Positions 52,846 through 61,654 of a stretch of DNA of 64,000 nucleotides are shown here, in pieces. The notes under the pieces are model-generated. The model saw nothing but the letters and a program-made list of their open reading frames with translations. It searched no databases and was not told where the DNA came from. The translations under genes were made by a program, and so were the position numbers. The first letter of the stretch is position 1; the number at the start of each line of letters is the position of its first letter. The stretch comes from Paracoccus bogoriensis. Lineage in GTDB: Bacteria > Pseudomonadota > Alphaproteobacteria > Rhodobacterales > Rhodobacteraceae. The DNA lies in contig NZ_JAHYSR010000018.1 in assembly GCF_019431455.1 (NCBI RefSeq), positions 1 to 64,000 of the forward strand. Reading direction: 5' to 3'.

Positions 52846-53130
52846 TCAGGCGGCTTGCCAGTCCAGCGGGTGCGGGGCTTCACGATGGGCAAAGCGCAGC
52901 AGGTGGCTTTCGACGACGCCGCGCAGCATGTCCAGCGGTTCGGCCTCGGGCGCTTCGACGGTGAGGTGCAGGCCGGTCGGGGTCAGCGCGATGGTCGCAG
53001 TGCCTGCCGCGAAGTGCAGCCTTGCCCGGGTGTCGGAGGCCTCGACCTGGATCTTGTGGCCGAAATGCTTGGCCATCGTCCCCATCAGGGCGGGGCCGCG
53101 TTCCGTCGGGAAGGTGGCGGTGAGTTGCAT
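52846..53130 (-). CDS. DUF2218 protein
   Basis: 94 residues starting MQLTATFPTERGPALMGTMA, behind AGGAGTTCCC. The C-terminal HLLRFAHREAPHPLDWQ is typical. DUF2218 proteins are often found beside siderophore uptake or utilisation genes, and this one diverges from a siderophore ABC importer with a TGA-N9-TCA box between them. Possible role in iron release from siderophores or iron handling. Not established. Confidence 0.85.
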   Translation of the reverse strand: MQLTATFPTERGPALMGTMAKHFGHKIQVEASDTRARLHFAAGTATIALTPTGLHLTVEAPEAEPLDMLRGVVESHLLRFAHREAPHPLDWQAA

Positions 53131-53170
53131 GGGAACTCCTGTCATGCGGTCCTGCAGGGCGGGTAGCGAA

Positions 53171-53191
53171 TGTTGATGCAATTTGTCAACA
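53171..53191. promoter_or_regulatory. Iron-rhodo-box-like operator (TGTTGA-N9-TCAACA)
   Basis: A perfect 6+6 inverted repeat, TGTTGA (53171-53176) and TCAACA (53186-53191), separated by 9 nt. It contains the TGA-N9-TCA core of the RirA-type (IRO) element. It lies between the DUF2218 start (53130, minus) and the siderophore binding protein (53314, plus). It would repress both when iron is plentiful. Confidence 0.75.
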
Positions 53192-53313
53192 AACAGACCT
53201 TATAACCTGACAAAAATGCACTGTTATTCTTTACCCTGCGATGATGACGCGCTAAGCCGTGCAAGCGGCCGGGGCGTAACCAGAAGCCCGGCTTTGACCC
53301 GAAAGGAAATGAC

Positions 53314-54222
53314 ATGCGACTTCTGGCAGTTGCTGTTCTTGCAACCCTTGGCCTGTCCTCGGCGGCACTGGCCGATACCGTCGTGATCCCCACCGCCCAG
53401 GGCGAGGTGTCGCTGGAGGCCGCGCCCGAACGGGTGGCGGTCCATGACATGGCCGCGCTGGACACGCTGATCGCGCTTGGTGTGACGCCTGTGGCCACGA
53501 TCGAGCGCGTGACGGTGCCCGCTCTGGCCGAGGCCGTGGCCGGGGCCGAGCGCGTCGGCACGCTGTTCGAGCCCGATCTGGAAGCGCTGGCCGGGGTCGG
53601 ACCGGATCTGATCATCGTCGGCGGCCGATCGGCGGCGCAATTGCAGGCGGTGTCGCAGGTGGCGCCCGCCATCGACATGACGCTGGAGGAAGACCTGATG
53701 GCCAGCGCCAAGGCGCGAATTGCAGGCTATGGTCGGCTTTTCCAGCGCGAGGCCGAGGCCGAGGCGCTGACCCGCGAACTGGACGCTGCGCTGGAGCGGT
53801 TGCGGGCGGCCTCGGAGGCGAAGGGGCGGGCGCTGATCGTGCTGACCAACGGCACGCGCATGTCGGCCTATGGGGCCGGGTCGCGCTTCGGCTGGATCTT
53901 CGATGCGACCGCGCTGGAAGAGGCCGCGCCTGGGCTGGACACGGCCACGCATGGTCAGGCGATCACCCATGAATTCATCGCCGAGGTGAATCCCGACTGG
54001 CTGATCGTCGTCGATCGCAGCGCCGCGATCGGCGAGGAAGGGCAGGGGGCCGAGGCGACCTTGCGCTCTGGTCTGGTCGAGCAGACGACAGCCTGGTCGC
54101 GGGGGCAGGTGGTCAATCTGGACCCTGGCGCGGCCTATATCTCGGCCGGGGGATACGGTGCGATGATGACGCTGATCGGCCAGCTGACCCAGGCGCTTGA
54201 GGGCGCCGAAACCCGCAACTGA
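53314..54222 (+). CDS. Siderophore ABC importer, periplasmic binding protein (FatB/CeuE-like)
   Basis: 302 residues with a Sec signal (MRLLAVAVLATLGLSSAALA). No lipobox. Class III binding-protein fold: PTAQGEVSLEAAPERVAVHD, LEALAGVGPDLIIVGGRSAA and NPDWLIVVDRSAAIGEEGQG, the FatB/CeuE/YclQ pattern for catecholate-type ferric siderophores. One base overlaps the permease start. No siderophore-synthesis genes are nearby, so xenosiderophores are likely. Confidence 0.9.
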   Translation: MRLLAVAVLATLGLSSAALADTVVIPTAQGEVSLEAAPERVAVHDMAALDTLIALGVTPVATIERVTVPALAEAVAGAERVGTLFEPDLEALAGVGPDLIIVGGRSAAQLQAVSQVAPAIDMTLEEDLMASAKARIAGYGRLFQREAEAEALTRELDAALERLRAASEAKGRALIVLTNGTRMSAYGAGSRFGWIFDATALEEAAPGLDTATHGQAITHEFIAEVNPDWLIVVDRSAAIGEEGQGAEATLRSGLVEQTTAWSRGQVVNLDPGAAYISAGGYGAMMTLIGQLTQALEGAETRN

Positions 54223-55175
54223 TGCGCATCCTGCCAGCCCTGTCATTGGCACTGATCGCGCTGATGCTGGCCAGCCTGACCATCGGCGCCGCGCAGGTCG
54301 ATCTGCGGATGCTGCGGCAGGATCCGCTGGCGATGCTGGTCCTAGTGGAATCGCGCCTGCCGCGGATGCTGGCCGTGGCCCTGACCGGGGCTGCCCTTTC
54401 GGTGGCGGGCGTGCTGATCCAGGCGCTGGTGCGCAACCGTTTCGTCGGGCCGGACACGTCGGGCACGGCCGAGGGCGCGGCCCTGGGCCTGCTGGCCATC
54501 ACGATCTGGGCACCGGCAAGCCCGCTCTGGCTGCGGATGGTGGTGGCCAGCCTGGCCGCAATGGCCGCGACGGCGCTGTTTCTGGCGGTGATCCGCCGCC
54601 TTCCCGCGCGAGAGGTGATGCTGGTCCCCATCGCGGGGATCATCCTGTCGGGCGTCGTCGGCTCGGTGGTGACCTTTGTTGCCTGGCAGCATGATCTGAT
54701 GCAGTTCGTTGGCACCTGGCTGGGCAGCGGCGAATTTTCGGGCGCCATTGCGGGGCGGTATGAGTTGCTGTGGATCGCGGGCGGAGCGGCGGTGCTGGCC
54801 TGGCTTGCGGCCGATCGTTTCGCGATTCTGGGGCTGGGCGATTCAGTGGCGACGGGACTTGGTCTTTCCGTCGATGCGGTGATGCGTCTTGGCCTGCTGG
54901 CCGTGTCGGTGGTTACGGCCATGGTCGTGACGACGGTGGGGATGCTGCCTTTCGTAGGGCTGGTGGTGCCCAATCTGGTCGCGCGGCTGATGGGCGACAA
55001 CCTGCGCCAGACGCTGCCGGTCGTGGCGCTTGCCGGGGCTGTGCTGGTTCTGGCCTGTGATCTGGTCGCGCGCGTCGTGGTGGCGCCCTACGAGCTGCCC
55101 GCCGGACTGATCCTGGGTGTTCTGGGCGCGGGTCTGTTCCTGTGGCTTCTGCATCGCAGGCCCGCGCATGGCTGA
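54222..55175 (+). CDS. Siderophore ABC permease 1 (FatD/YclN-like)
   Basis: 317 residues with about nine membrane spans, FecCD/BtuC fold. Near the N-terminus LVESRLPRMLAVALTGAALS and later GDNLRQTLPVVALAGAVLVLA. This is the first of the two permeases that form a heterodimer. The stop overlaps permease 2 by 8 nt. Confidence 0.92.
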   Translation: MRILPALSLALIALMLASLTIGAAQVDLRMLRQDPLAMLVLVESRLPRMLAVALTGAALSVAGVLIQALVRNRFVGPDTSGTAEGAALGLLAITIWAPASPLWLRMVVASLAAMAATALFLAVIRRLPAREVMLVPIAGIILSGVVGSVVTFVAWQHDLMQFVGTWLGSGEFSGAIAGRYELLWIAGGAAVLAWLAADRFAILGLGDSVATGLGLSVDAVMRLGLLAVSVVTAMVVTTVGMLPFVGLVVPNLVARLMGDNLRQTLPVVALAGAVLVLACDLVARVVVAPYELPAGLILGVLGAGLFLWLLHRRPAHG

Positions 55176-56160
55176 GGCACTGACGCTTGCGGCGCGTCCC
55201 GCCGCCTTGCGCCCCGTTTGGGTGCTGGCGGGGCTGGCCTGCCTGTTGGCAGCGGTGTCGGCGCTGTGGATGTGGCAGGGGCTGGGGGGCGGCGGCAATC
55301 GCGGCTTTGTCCTGGGGCTGAGGGCGAACAAGCTGGCTGCACTGGCGCTGGTGGGCGTTTCGGTCGGGGTCTCGACAGTGACGTTCCAGACCGTCGCCGC
55401 GAACCGGGTGCTGACACCCTCGATCATGGGGTTCGATGCGCTTTACGTGCTGTTGCAGACGGCACTGGTGGCCTCGCTGGGGATCGCGGGCTTCGCCGGG
55501 CTGCCCGCCACCGCCAAGTTCCTGTCCGAGATCGCGCTGATGGTGCTGCTGGCCTCGGCGCTGTTCGGAACGCTGATGTTGCAGGGCGCGCGGGACATTC
55601 CACGCATGATTCTGACCGGGGTGATCCTGGGCGTGCTGTTCCGGTCGCTGGCGGGCTTCATGGGCCGGGTCATGGACCCCGCGCAATACGCGGTGGTGCA
55701 GGCCGCCAGCTTTGCCAGCTTCAACCGGGTGAACGCCACGCTGCTGCCGGTTGCCGGTGCGGTCACGTTGCTTGCGGTGCTGGCCGCCTGGCGGATGTCG
55801 GCGCGGCTGGATGTGCTGGCGCTGGGGCGCGACGCGGCGGTCTCGCTTGGGCTGAGGCACCAGGCGGTGGTCATCGCCGCGTTGTCGCTGGTCGCGCTGC
55901 TGGTCTCGGTCTCGACGGCCGTTGTGGGGCCGGTCGCCTTCTTCGGACTGATTGTCGCCGGGTTGGCGCATGGGTTGACGCGCAGCGCCTCGCACGGCGT
56001 GCTGCTGCCTGCGGCGGGGTTGATCGGCGCCACGATCCTGATTGGCGGTCAATGGCTGTTCGAGCGGCAATTGGGCCAGGCTGCCACCCTGTCGGTCGTG
56101 GTCGAATTCGCGGGCGGGTTGTTTTTCCTCTATCTTCTTCTCAAGGGACGCATCCGATGA
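55168..56160 (+). CDS. Siderophore ABC permease 2 (FatC/YclO-like)
   Basis: 330 residues, start ATG 55168 (MAEALTLAARPAALRP). Again a FecCD-type membrane protein, with LTPSIMGFDALYVLLQTALV and STAVVGPVAFFGLIVAGLAH. Its stop overlaps the ATPase start by 4 nt (ATGA). Confidence 0.92.
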   Translation: MAEALTLAARPAALRPVWVLAGLACLLAAVSALWMWQGLGGGGNRGFVLGLRANKLAALALVGVSVGVSTVTFQTVAANRVLTPSIMGFDALYVLLQTALVASLGIAGFAGLPATAKFLSEIALMVLLASALFGTLMLQGARDIPRMILTGVILGVLFRSLAGFMGRVMDPAQYAVVQAASFASFNRVNATLLPVAGAVTLLAVLAAWRMSARLDVLALGRDAAVSLGLRHQAVVIAALSLVALLVSVSTAVVGPVAFFGLIVAGLAHGLTRSASHGVLLPAAGLIGATILIGGQWLFERQLGQAATLSVVVEFAGGLFFLYLLLKGRIR

Positions 56161-56915
56161 TCGAGATTCGGGCCGTCAGCCATCGGATCGCGGGAACGCC
56201 GATCCTGCATGACATTACCACCCGCCTGCCCGAGGGGCGCCTGACCGCGCTGATCGGGCCGAACGGGGCGGGCAAGTCCACGCTTTTGCGGCTGATCGGG
56301 CGGCTTGAGCCGCTGCAGGCGGGCCGGATTCGCGTGGCGGGGCACGACATCGCCACGACGCCGACCGACAGGCTGGCGCAGGTCATGGCGGTCCTGGGCC
56401 AGCAGACGCTGATCGCCAGCCGCCTGCGCCTGGCCGAGCTGGTGGCCTTCGGGCGCTGGCCGCATCACAAGGGCCGCCCCACAGCCGCCGACCGCGCCCA
56501 TGTGGCCGAGGCGATCCGGACCTTCGCCCTTGATCCGCTGGCGGATCGCTTCATGGACGAATTGTCCGGCGGTCAGGCGCAGCGCGCGCATATCGCGATG
56601 GCCTTCGCGCAGGACACCGAATGGCTGCTGCTGGACGAGCCGCTGAACAATCTGGACATGAGCCATGCCCGCGCGCTGATGGCTCGCCTGCGCGCGCTGG
56701 TCGATCGGCAGGGCCGCAGCGTGGCCGTCGTGCTGCACGAGGTGAATTACGCCGCGGCCTGGGCCGATCACATCATCGCGCTGAAGGATGGCAGTATCCT
56801 CGCCGAAGGCGCGCCCGATGCCGTGTTGACCGAGGAGCTTCTGTCGCGGCTCTATGACGCGCCGATTGCTATGGGCCGCCATCAGGGTCGTCCGCTGGTC
56901 CTGCACCACGCCTGA
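56157..56915 (+). CDS. Siderophore ABC ATPase (FatE/YclP-like)
   Basis: 252 residues. Walker A is GPNGAGKST at 34-42. The signature is LSGGQAQRAHIAMAFAQ. Walker B is WLLLDEPLNNLDM. The H-loop is AVVLHEVNYAAAWADHI. FepC/YclP type. Last gene of the four-gene importer. Confidence 0.94.
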   Translation: MIEIRAVSHRIAGTPILHDITTRLPEGRLTALIGPNGAGKSTLLRLIGRLEPLQAGRIRVAGHDIATTPTDRLAQVMAVLGQQTLIASRLRLAELVAFGRWPHHKGRPTAADRAHVAEAIRTFALDPLADRFMDELSGGQAQRAHIAMAFAQDTEWLLLDEPLNNLDMSHARALMARLRALVDRQGRSVAVVLHEVNYAAAWADHIIALKDGSILAEGAPDAVLTEELLSRLYDAPIAMGRHQGRPLVLHHA

Positions 56916-56939
56916 TTGCCGCCCCCCGGTCGGGCCGGG

Positions 56940-56990
56940 ATCGGGGGCGCAGCCCCCGGCGAAATCCGCCCCTTCGATGGGGGCGGCTTT
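56940..56990. terminator. Paired hairpins between convergent iron operons
   Basis: GGGGGC-gca-GCCCCC (about 56943-56957) and CCGCCCC (56966-56972) with GGGGCGG (56980-56986), then CTTT. They sit between the importer ATPase stop and the tonB stop and could terminate transcription from both sides. Confidence 0.55.
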
Positions 56991-57004
56991 CGCGGCTTGC
57001 CGGA

Positions 57005-57937
57005 TCACCGCTGGACCATGATCGGCAGTTGAAACGAATAGCGCGCCTCGGTCAGGCCCGCCGGTGCTGCCGGGCATCGTCCGGCCCGCTGCGCCGCCCG
57101 CAGGATGGACTGGTCCACGTCGTCTTGTCCCGAAGACGAGGCGACCGCGATAGCATGGATCGTCCCGTCCCGCCCGACCGACAAGGCCAGCACGACCCTG
57201 CCCCCGCGCGCGCCGCGCGGCGTGTCGGCCCGGCGGCTGATGCAGTTGCGGATCTGGCCGCCCCATTGGCTCATCAGGTTCGTCCGCTGGTTCTCGCTGA
57301 TGCCGCCGGCCCCGCCGCCGCCGCTGTTCGGGCTGGGCGCGCTGCCACCCTGTCCGGCCTGCTGCGGCGGGGGCTGGGATTGCGCCTGCTGGCGCACCGG
57401 AGCTTCGAGGGCACGTTGGCGCGGCTCGGCGCGCTGCTGCTGTGGCTCGGGTCGGCTGCGATCCGGGCGGCGCTCGGGCCGGGCTGAGACTTCCAGCGTC
57501 AGCGCGGGTTCGACAGGAATCTCGGGCGGATCGAGGCGCCGGATCTCGGGCAGGTTCATCTCGGCCGCCTCGATCCGGGGCGGTTCGGGCGCCTCGGGCA
57601 GGTTCGGCGCGGCCATCGGCATGTCGGGTGCGGCCAAGGCCGGAGGTGCCTCGGGCAGGGCGGTCATCTCGACCGGCTCGGGCTGCGGCACGGGCTGCAT
57701 CTCGGGCGGGGTCTCGGGTTGCGCCAGATCGGTGGGTGTGGCGATCTCGGGCGCATTTTCCCATTGGGACACCATCGACTGCACCTCGACACCGCCCGCG
57801 GCCAGAGCGGTCGGACCCAGATTGCCCATCTCGCCGCGCTGCAACCGTTCGGGCATCAGGATCGCGGCCGCCGAGACATGCAGCGCGGCGGCGATGGTGA
57901 TGAAGCCGGCGGTTTCCAGAACGCGTCTCTGGATCAT
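57005..57937 (-). CDS. tonB: TonB
   Basis: Transduces proton-motive force from ExbBD to the outer-membrane receptor. 310 residues from ATG 57937, with GGAGG six nt ahead (a GTG at 57943 is too close to it). N-terminal span FITIAAALHVSAAAILM, a long Pro-rich middle, then a basic/Gln-rich region, and the C-terminal domain VVLALSVGRDGTIHAIAV ending FQLPIMVQR. Last gene of the receptor-exbB-exbD-exbD-tonB unit. Confidence 0.92.
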   Translation of the reverse strand: MIQRRVLETAGFITIAAALHVSAAAILMPERLQRGEMGNLGPTALAAGGVEVQSMVSQWENAPEIATPTDLAQPETPPEMQPVPQPEPVEMTALPEAPPALAAPDMPMAAPNLPEAPEPPRIEAAEMNLPEIRRLDPPEIPVEPALTLEVSARPERRPDRSRPEPQQQRAEPRQRALEAPVRQQAQSQPPPQQAGQGGSAPSPNSGGGGAGGISENQRTNLMSQWGGQIRNCISRRADTPRGARGGRVVLALSVGRDGTIHAIAVASSSGQDDVDQSILRAAQRAGRCPAAPAGLTEARYSFQLPIMVQR

Positions 57938-57939
57938 GT

Positions 57940-58323
57940 TCACCCTCCGCTGACGACAAGGCGCGCGCCCTCGGGGGCGATCTCGCGCAGGCGTTTCAGA
58001 TGCGCCGCCACGATGACGGCCGGGGTCGCGCGGTCGGCGCGGATCTCGACCGGCTGTTCGGGCGCGGCCAGGGCGATGGCCTGCCAGACATCATCGCCGC
58101 GCGCCTCGTTCCAGGCCAGATCGCCCGAGGCCGAGACGTAAAGCACGTCACGCGATTCGGCCCGCAATTCGGCGTTGCCGCCCTCGGGAGGCGTCACGTC
58201 GAACGGGGTCGAGGGCGCGATCTGCGAGGTCAGCAGGAAGAAGATCAGCAGCAGGAACACCACGTTGATCATCGGAATGATCGTTTCGCCGCGCGGGCGT
58301 CGGGGGGGCATGTCGATCCGCAT
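57940..58323 (-). CDS. exbD: ExbD (second copy)
   Basis: 127 residues. One N-terminal span, PMINVVFLLLIFFLLTSQIA, in which the usual functional Asp (Asp25 in E. coli) is replaced by Asn (I-N-V-V-F). A periplasmic domain follows. The paired, preceding ExbD keeps the Asp. Together they would form the ExbD component. Stop overlaps the tonB region; it lies 3 nt after the other exbD. Confidence 0.88.
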   Translation of the reverse strand: MRIDMPPRRPRGETIIPMINVVFLLLIFFLLTSQIAPSTPFDVTPPEGGNAELRAESRDVLYVSASGDLAWNEARGDDVWQAIALAAPEQPVEIRADRATPAVIVAAHLKRLREIAPEGARLVVSGG

Positions 58324-58326
58324 GGG

Positions 58327-58746
58327 CTACTCGATCAGGATGAGGTCGGCGAAACCCGCCTCGCGCAGCAGGTCCATCACTTCGACCAGACGTTGCAGGT
58401 CGGCCTCGTCGCGCGGGCGCAGGATGACGGCGCCGCCCTCGGGCATGGTCTCGACCGGCATCAATTCGGCCAGCGCGGCGGGCAGGGCCTCGGGCGTGAT
58501 TTCGGCGCCATTCAGGCGCAGCGCGTCGGGCGCAACGTCCAGCAGGCGCGGCGGCCCCTGCCATTCCGTCCGGGCGCCGCCGGTGCCGCCCGCGACCGGC
58601 AGGACCGCATCCATCCCGAAGCGGGAGGCCAGCATGAAGAAGATCAACAGCAGGAACACCACGTCGATCATGGGCGTCAGAGACATCCGCCGCGGATGCC
58701 GCCTTGGCCCCAGATCGAATCTTTCGATGTCGTCCGTGCGGCTCAT
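58327..58746 (-). CDS. exbD: ExbD (first copy, canonical Asp)
   Basis: 139 residues. N-terminal span PMIDVVFLLLIFFMLASRFG retains the proton-translocating Asp (I-D-V-V-F). Periplasmic half rich in Ala/Glu. Starts with a 4-nt overlap (ATGA) after exbB and is followed 3 nt later by the second exbD. Confidence 0.9.
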   Translation of the reverse strand: MSRTDDIERFDLGPRRHPRRMSLTPMIDVVFLLLIFFMLASRFGMDAVLPVAGGTGGARTEWQGPPRLLDVAPDALRLNGAEITPEALPAALAELMPVETMPEGGAVILRPRDEADLQRLVEVMDLLREAGFADLILIE

Positions 58747-59447
58747 TCCGCGGCCTGCCGTTGCCAGTCCTCGCCCGCCCGCGGGTCGGGTCGTGTGACG
58801 GCGCGGGGGGCCGCGACGAAGACGCGGGTGGCCAGATCCTCGAGATCCGCCTGAAGCCGGTCGCTGATGCTTTCGAACCAGGACAGCGCCACACCGGCGG
58901 GGATCGCCACCGCCATGCCCGCCGCCGTGGTCAGCAGCGCGACCCAGATGCCGCCCGCCAGATCGGCCGGATCGGCCTGATTGCCCGAGCTTTGCAGCAC
59001 CTGAAATGCCGCGATCATGCCCAGAACCGTGCCAAGAAGGCCCAGAAGCGGCGCGATCGTGGCAATCAGTTCCAGCGCCCGCAACCCTTCGCGCGCGCGA
59101 TACAGCGCCTGTCGCGCCACCCGCGCGGTTTCCTCGCGGGCGGCCCTGTCGTCGAAGGCGGGATCAAGCGTGGTGCCGATGGCCGCCTGCACGACGCGGG
59201 CGCGGGCCGAGGGGCGACTGCGCACCTCGGCCATGGCCTCGCGCCAGCGACCTTCGGACCACAGCTGGATGGCGCGGCGCGAGTGGCGCCCGCCCCAGAC
59301 GCCGAGCCGCCACAGCGACCACAGCTTCCACAGCACCACCGTCAGCGTCAGCACCGACAGGGCCGCGATCAGCCACATCGTCCAGCCGCCATCCCGGATC
59401 ATGCCGATCAGCGGCAGGGCGGACAGGGTCTGGGTCATCTGGTTCAT
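58743..59447 (-). CDS. exbB: ExbB
   Basis: Proton-channel partner of ExbD, 234 residues. The ATG at 59447 follows AAGGAGCC. Three spans: WTMWLIAALSVLTLTVVLWK, ATIAPLLGLLGTVLGMIAAF and ALLTTAAGMAVAIPAGVALS. The last two are the MotA/TolQ/ExbB core. 40 nt after the receptor stop, so co-transcribed. Confidence 0.92.
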   Translation of the reverse strand: MNQMTQTLSALPLIGMIRDGGWTMWLIAALSVLTLTVVLWKLWSLWRLGVWGGRHSRRAIQLWSEGRWREAMAEVRSRPSARARVVQAAIGTTLDPAFDDRAAREETARVARQALYRAREGLRALELIATIAPLLGLLGTVLGMIAAFQVLQSSGNQADPADLAGGIWVALLTTAAGMAVAIPAGVALSWFESISDRLQADLEDLATRVFVAAPRAVTRPDPRAGEDWQRQAAE

Positions 59448-59487
59448 TCGGTGGCTCCTTGTCTGCCATCCCGCCATGCAGGGCGGA

Positions 59488-61515
59488 TCAGAACGCTCTG
59501 GTCAGCGTCAGTTTGACATTCCGCCCGGCCGCAGGACCGGTCAGCCATGTCGCCGGGGTATAATCGCGATTCGTCACGTTATCGACGCCGAAATTGACCT
59601 GAAGCCCTGGCGCGATGCTGTCCGGCGCGGTCCAGGTGGCGTAGATGTCGTGGACGCCGTAGCCCGACCGATGCGTGCCATCGGCCTTTTCGCGGCCATC
59701 GGCCAGGGTGCTGCGCGCGCCGATCTTCCAGTTGTCGGAAAGCTGATAGCTGGCCTGCAGCATCAGGCGGTTGTTTTGCAGCGTGTCCAGCGTGGCGCCG
59801 TCCTGATCCTCGCCCTCGACCACCGAGACCGAAGCGCCCAGTTGCCAGCCCGCGCTGGCATAGCTGGCCTCGATCTCGCCACCGCGAAGATAGGCCCGGT
59901 CGATGTTTTCGTAGGCCGGGGTGGGCGCGCGGCCATTGGTGCGCACGATCATGTCGCGGATATGGTTGCGAAACAGCGTGACGCGCAGCGCCGCCTCGTC
60001 GCCTTGGGCGATCAGGTCGCCTCCGCTGTAACTGAAGCCGATTTCCAGGTTGCGCCCCTTTTCGGCCCGCAGATCGGGCGAGGCCGCGCCGCCGGCAAAG
60101 CCGTCGTAAAGTTCGTCCACGGTCGGGATTCGGCGCACATCGGCGGCGGATCCGAAGACGCGCCAGCGGTCGTTCAGCCGGTAGATCGCGGCAATCTGCG
60201 GCTCGGCCGCGTTGGTGGACACGCGGTCGTCGCTGATGGTGACGGTATCCTTCGGTTCGGTCCGCTGCCAGGTCTGGCGCAGGCCGGTATTCACGGTCAG
60301 CGCGCCCAACGTCACCTCGGACAGGGCATAGATCGCGTTCTGCCGGGTGAAGGCCTCGGGATGCGAGGACGAAATCGTCGTCGAGGACCGGTCCTGCCGC
60401 GAGGTTTCCGCGCCAATCGTCAGGTAATGCTCGTGGCCCGCGCCCGACAGGTCCGCGACGTTCCTCACGTTCAGCTTCCACAGCGCGTAATCGCGCCGCC
60501 CCAACAGGCTGGGCATGATGGGTTCCGCCGGGTTGGAACCCTGTTGCACATCCTTGATCGTGTTCGTGTAGGACAGCGTCACGCGGGTGTCGATCAGCGC
60601 AGTGTCGGCGGGGTTGTAGCCCCAGACCAGGCGCGCAGTCTGGTCGCGGGTCAGGATGTTGCCCACGCCCCAGCCCGGAAAATTGGGGAACAGCCCGACC
60701 TGCGGGCCGTCGATCTGGTTGAAATCCTGATCCCGGCCATCGGCCTCCAGATGCAGATAACTGGCCTCGACGTAATGGTCGCCCAGTTGCTGACGGGCCT
60801 TCAGCAGCAGGTTCGGCGTTTCCGAATTGGACCGGACGATGGTGTTGCCATCGGCATCCTCGGTCTCGCCCAGCTTGCGCCAGGCAAGTCCGGCGACGGC
60901 CTCGAACCCCTCGGTCGGGCGCCAGCCCCAGACCGCGCTGGCCAAGGCGGTGTCGGGGTTGCTGGCATAGCCCAGACGCACGCGCCCGCCGTTGGTCCGG
61001 CCCTGGGCGATCAGGTCGTCCGCCTCGATCGTCTCCATCGCGATTACCCCGCCAAGCGCGCCCGCGCCGTAAAGCGTGGACGAGCCCGGCCCGCGCAGCA
61101 CTTCGACCCGTTTGAGGAAGTCGGGCTCTACGAACAAAGACCCTTGGCGATAGCTTTCGTAGTATTTCCGCTCGCCGTCGATGATCTGGACGATCCCGGC
61201 CTCGGAGGCGGCCGATCCGGTCGCGCCGAAGCCGCGGATGTTGAAGCCCTGCCCGAAGAACCCGGCCGAGCCCACGCCCTGCACACCCGGCACATTGGCC
61301 AGCACGTCCCCGATCGTGCCGGGGTTCAGGTCGTCAAGTTGATCCTGATCCACCACCGTCACCGATTGCGGCACCGAAGAGGCAACCTTTTCGGTGCCCG
61401 CACGCAGCACGATCGGGTCCAGCATCAACCCGCGTGCCTGTTCCTGCGCCAGAAGCGGCGTTGTCATCAGTGTCGTTCCCAGAAGGGCGGCCAGGGCCGT
61501 CAAGTTTCCACGCAT
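59488..61515 (-). CDS. TonB-dependent outer-membrane receptor, heme type (HmuR-like)
   Basis: 675 residues. Signal peptide MRGNLTALAALLGTTLMTTPLLA. A TonB-box-like LDPIVLRAG near 32-40. Plug domain with VVDQDQLDDLNPGTIGDVL, GQGFNIRGFG and LRGPGSSTLYGAGALGG. The barrel ends in LTLTRAF with a terminal Phe. Heme-type by similarity to HmuR/ShuA and by divergence from hmuS-hmuT-hmuU. The FRAP/NPNL heme motif is only partly recognisable (SPDLRAEKGRNLEIGFSY), so a different ligand remains possible. Confidence 0.88.
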   Translation of the reverse strand: MRGNLTALAALLGTTLMTTPLLAQEQARGLMLDPIVLRAGTEKVASSVPQSVTVVDQDQLDDLNPGTIGDVLANVPGVQGVGSAGFFGQGFNIRGFGATGSAASEAGIVQIIDGERKYYESYRQGSLFVEPDFLKRVEVLRGPGSSTLYGAGALGGVIAMETIEADDLIAQGRTNGGRVRLGYASNPDTALASAVWGWRPTEGFEAVAGLAWRKLGETEDADGNTIVRSNSETPNLLLKARQQLGDHYVEASYLHLEADGRDQDFNQIDGPQVGLFPNFPGWGVGNILTRDQTARLVWGYNPADTALIDTRVTLSYTNTIKDVQQGSNPAEPIMPSLLGRRDYALWKLNVRNVADLSGAGHEHYLTIGAETSRQDRSSTTISSSHPEAFTRQNAIYALSEVTLGALTVNTGLRQTWQRTEPKDTVTISDDRVSTNAAEPQIAAIYRLNDRWRVFGSAADVRRIPTVDELYDGFAGGAASPDLRAEKGRNLEIGFSYSGGDLIAQGDEAALRVTLFRNHIRDMIVRTNGRAPTPAYENIDRAYLRGGEIEASYASAGWQLGASVSVVEGEDQDGATLDTLQNNRLMLQASYQLSDNWKIGARSTLADGREKADGTHRSGYGVHDIYATWTAPDSIAPGLQVNFGVDNVTNRDYTPATWLTGPAAGRNVKLTLTRAF

Positions 61516-61581
61516 CTTTGTCCCTTTGCGTCGCTTGTTCGCGCTGGCATCGGGCTGGCGTCTTGCGCCGCGTAAGGAATC

Positions 61582-61596
61582 TGACTAAAGATGTCA
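61582..61596. promoter_or_regulatory. Iron-rhodo-box-like operator (TGA-N9-TCA)
   Basis: TGA (61582-61584), nine bases, TCA (61594-61596) in the divergent gap between the receptor start (61515, minus) and hmuS (61655, plus). Same core as the box at 53171, but with a shorter flanking match. It could repress both heme operons when iron is sufficient. Confidence 0.65.
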
Positions 61597-61654
61597 AGAA
61601 TAGCGTCCAGCCTGTCGCCAGATGCCCCCGAATTTCACAGGATCGAGGCATGAC

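Noticed and set aside
59017..61575. Long plus-strand open frame across receptor and exbB
   Set aside because: Antisense to the TonB-dependent receptor; Gly/Arg/His-rich without motifs.
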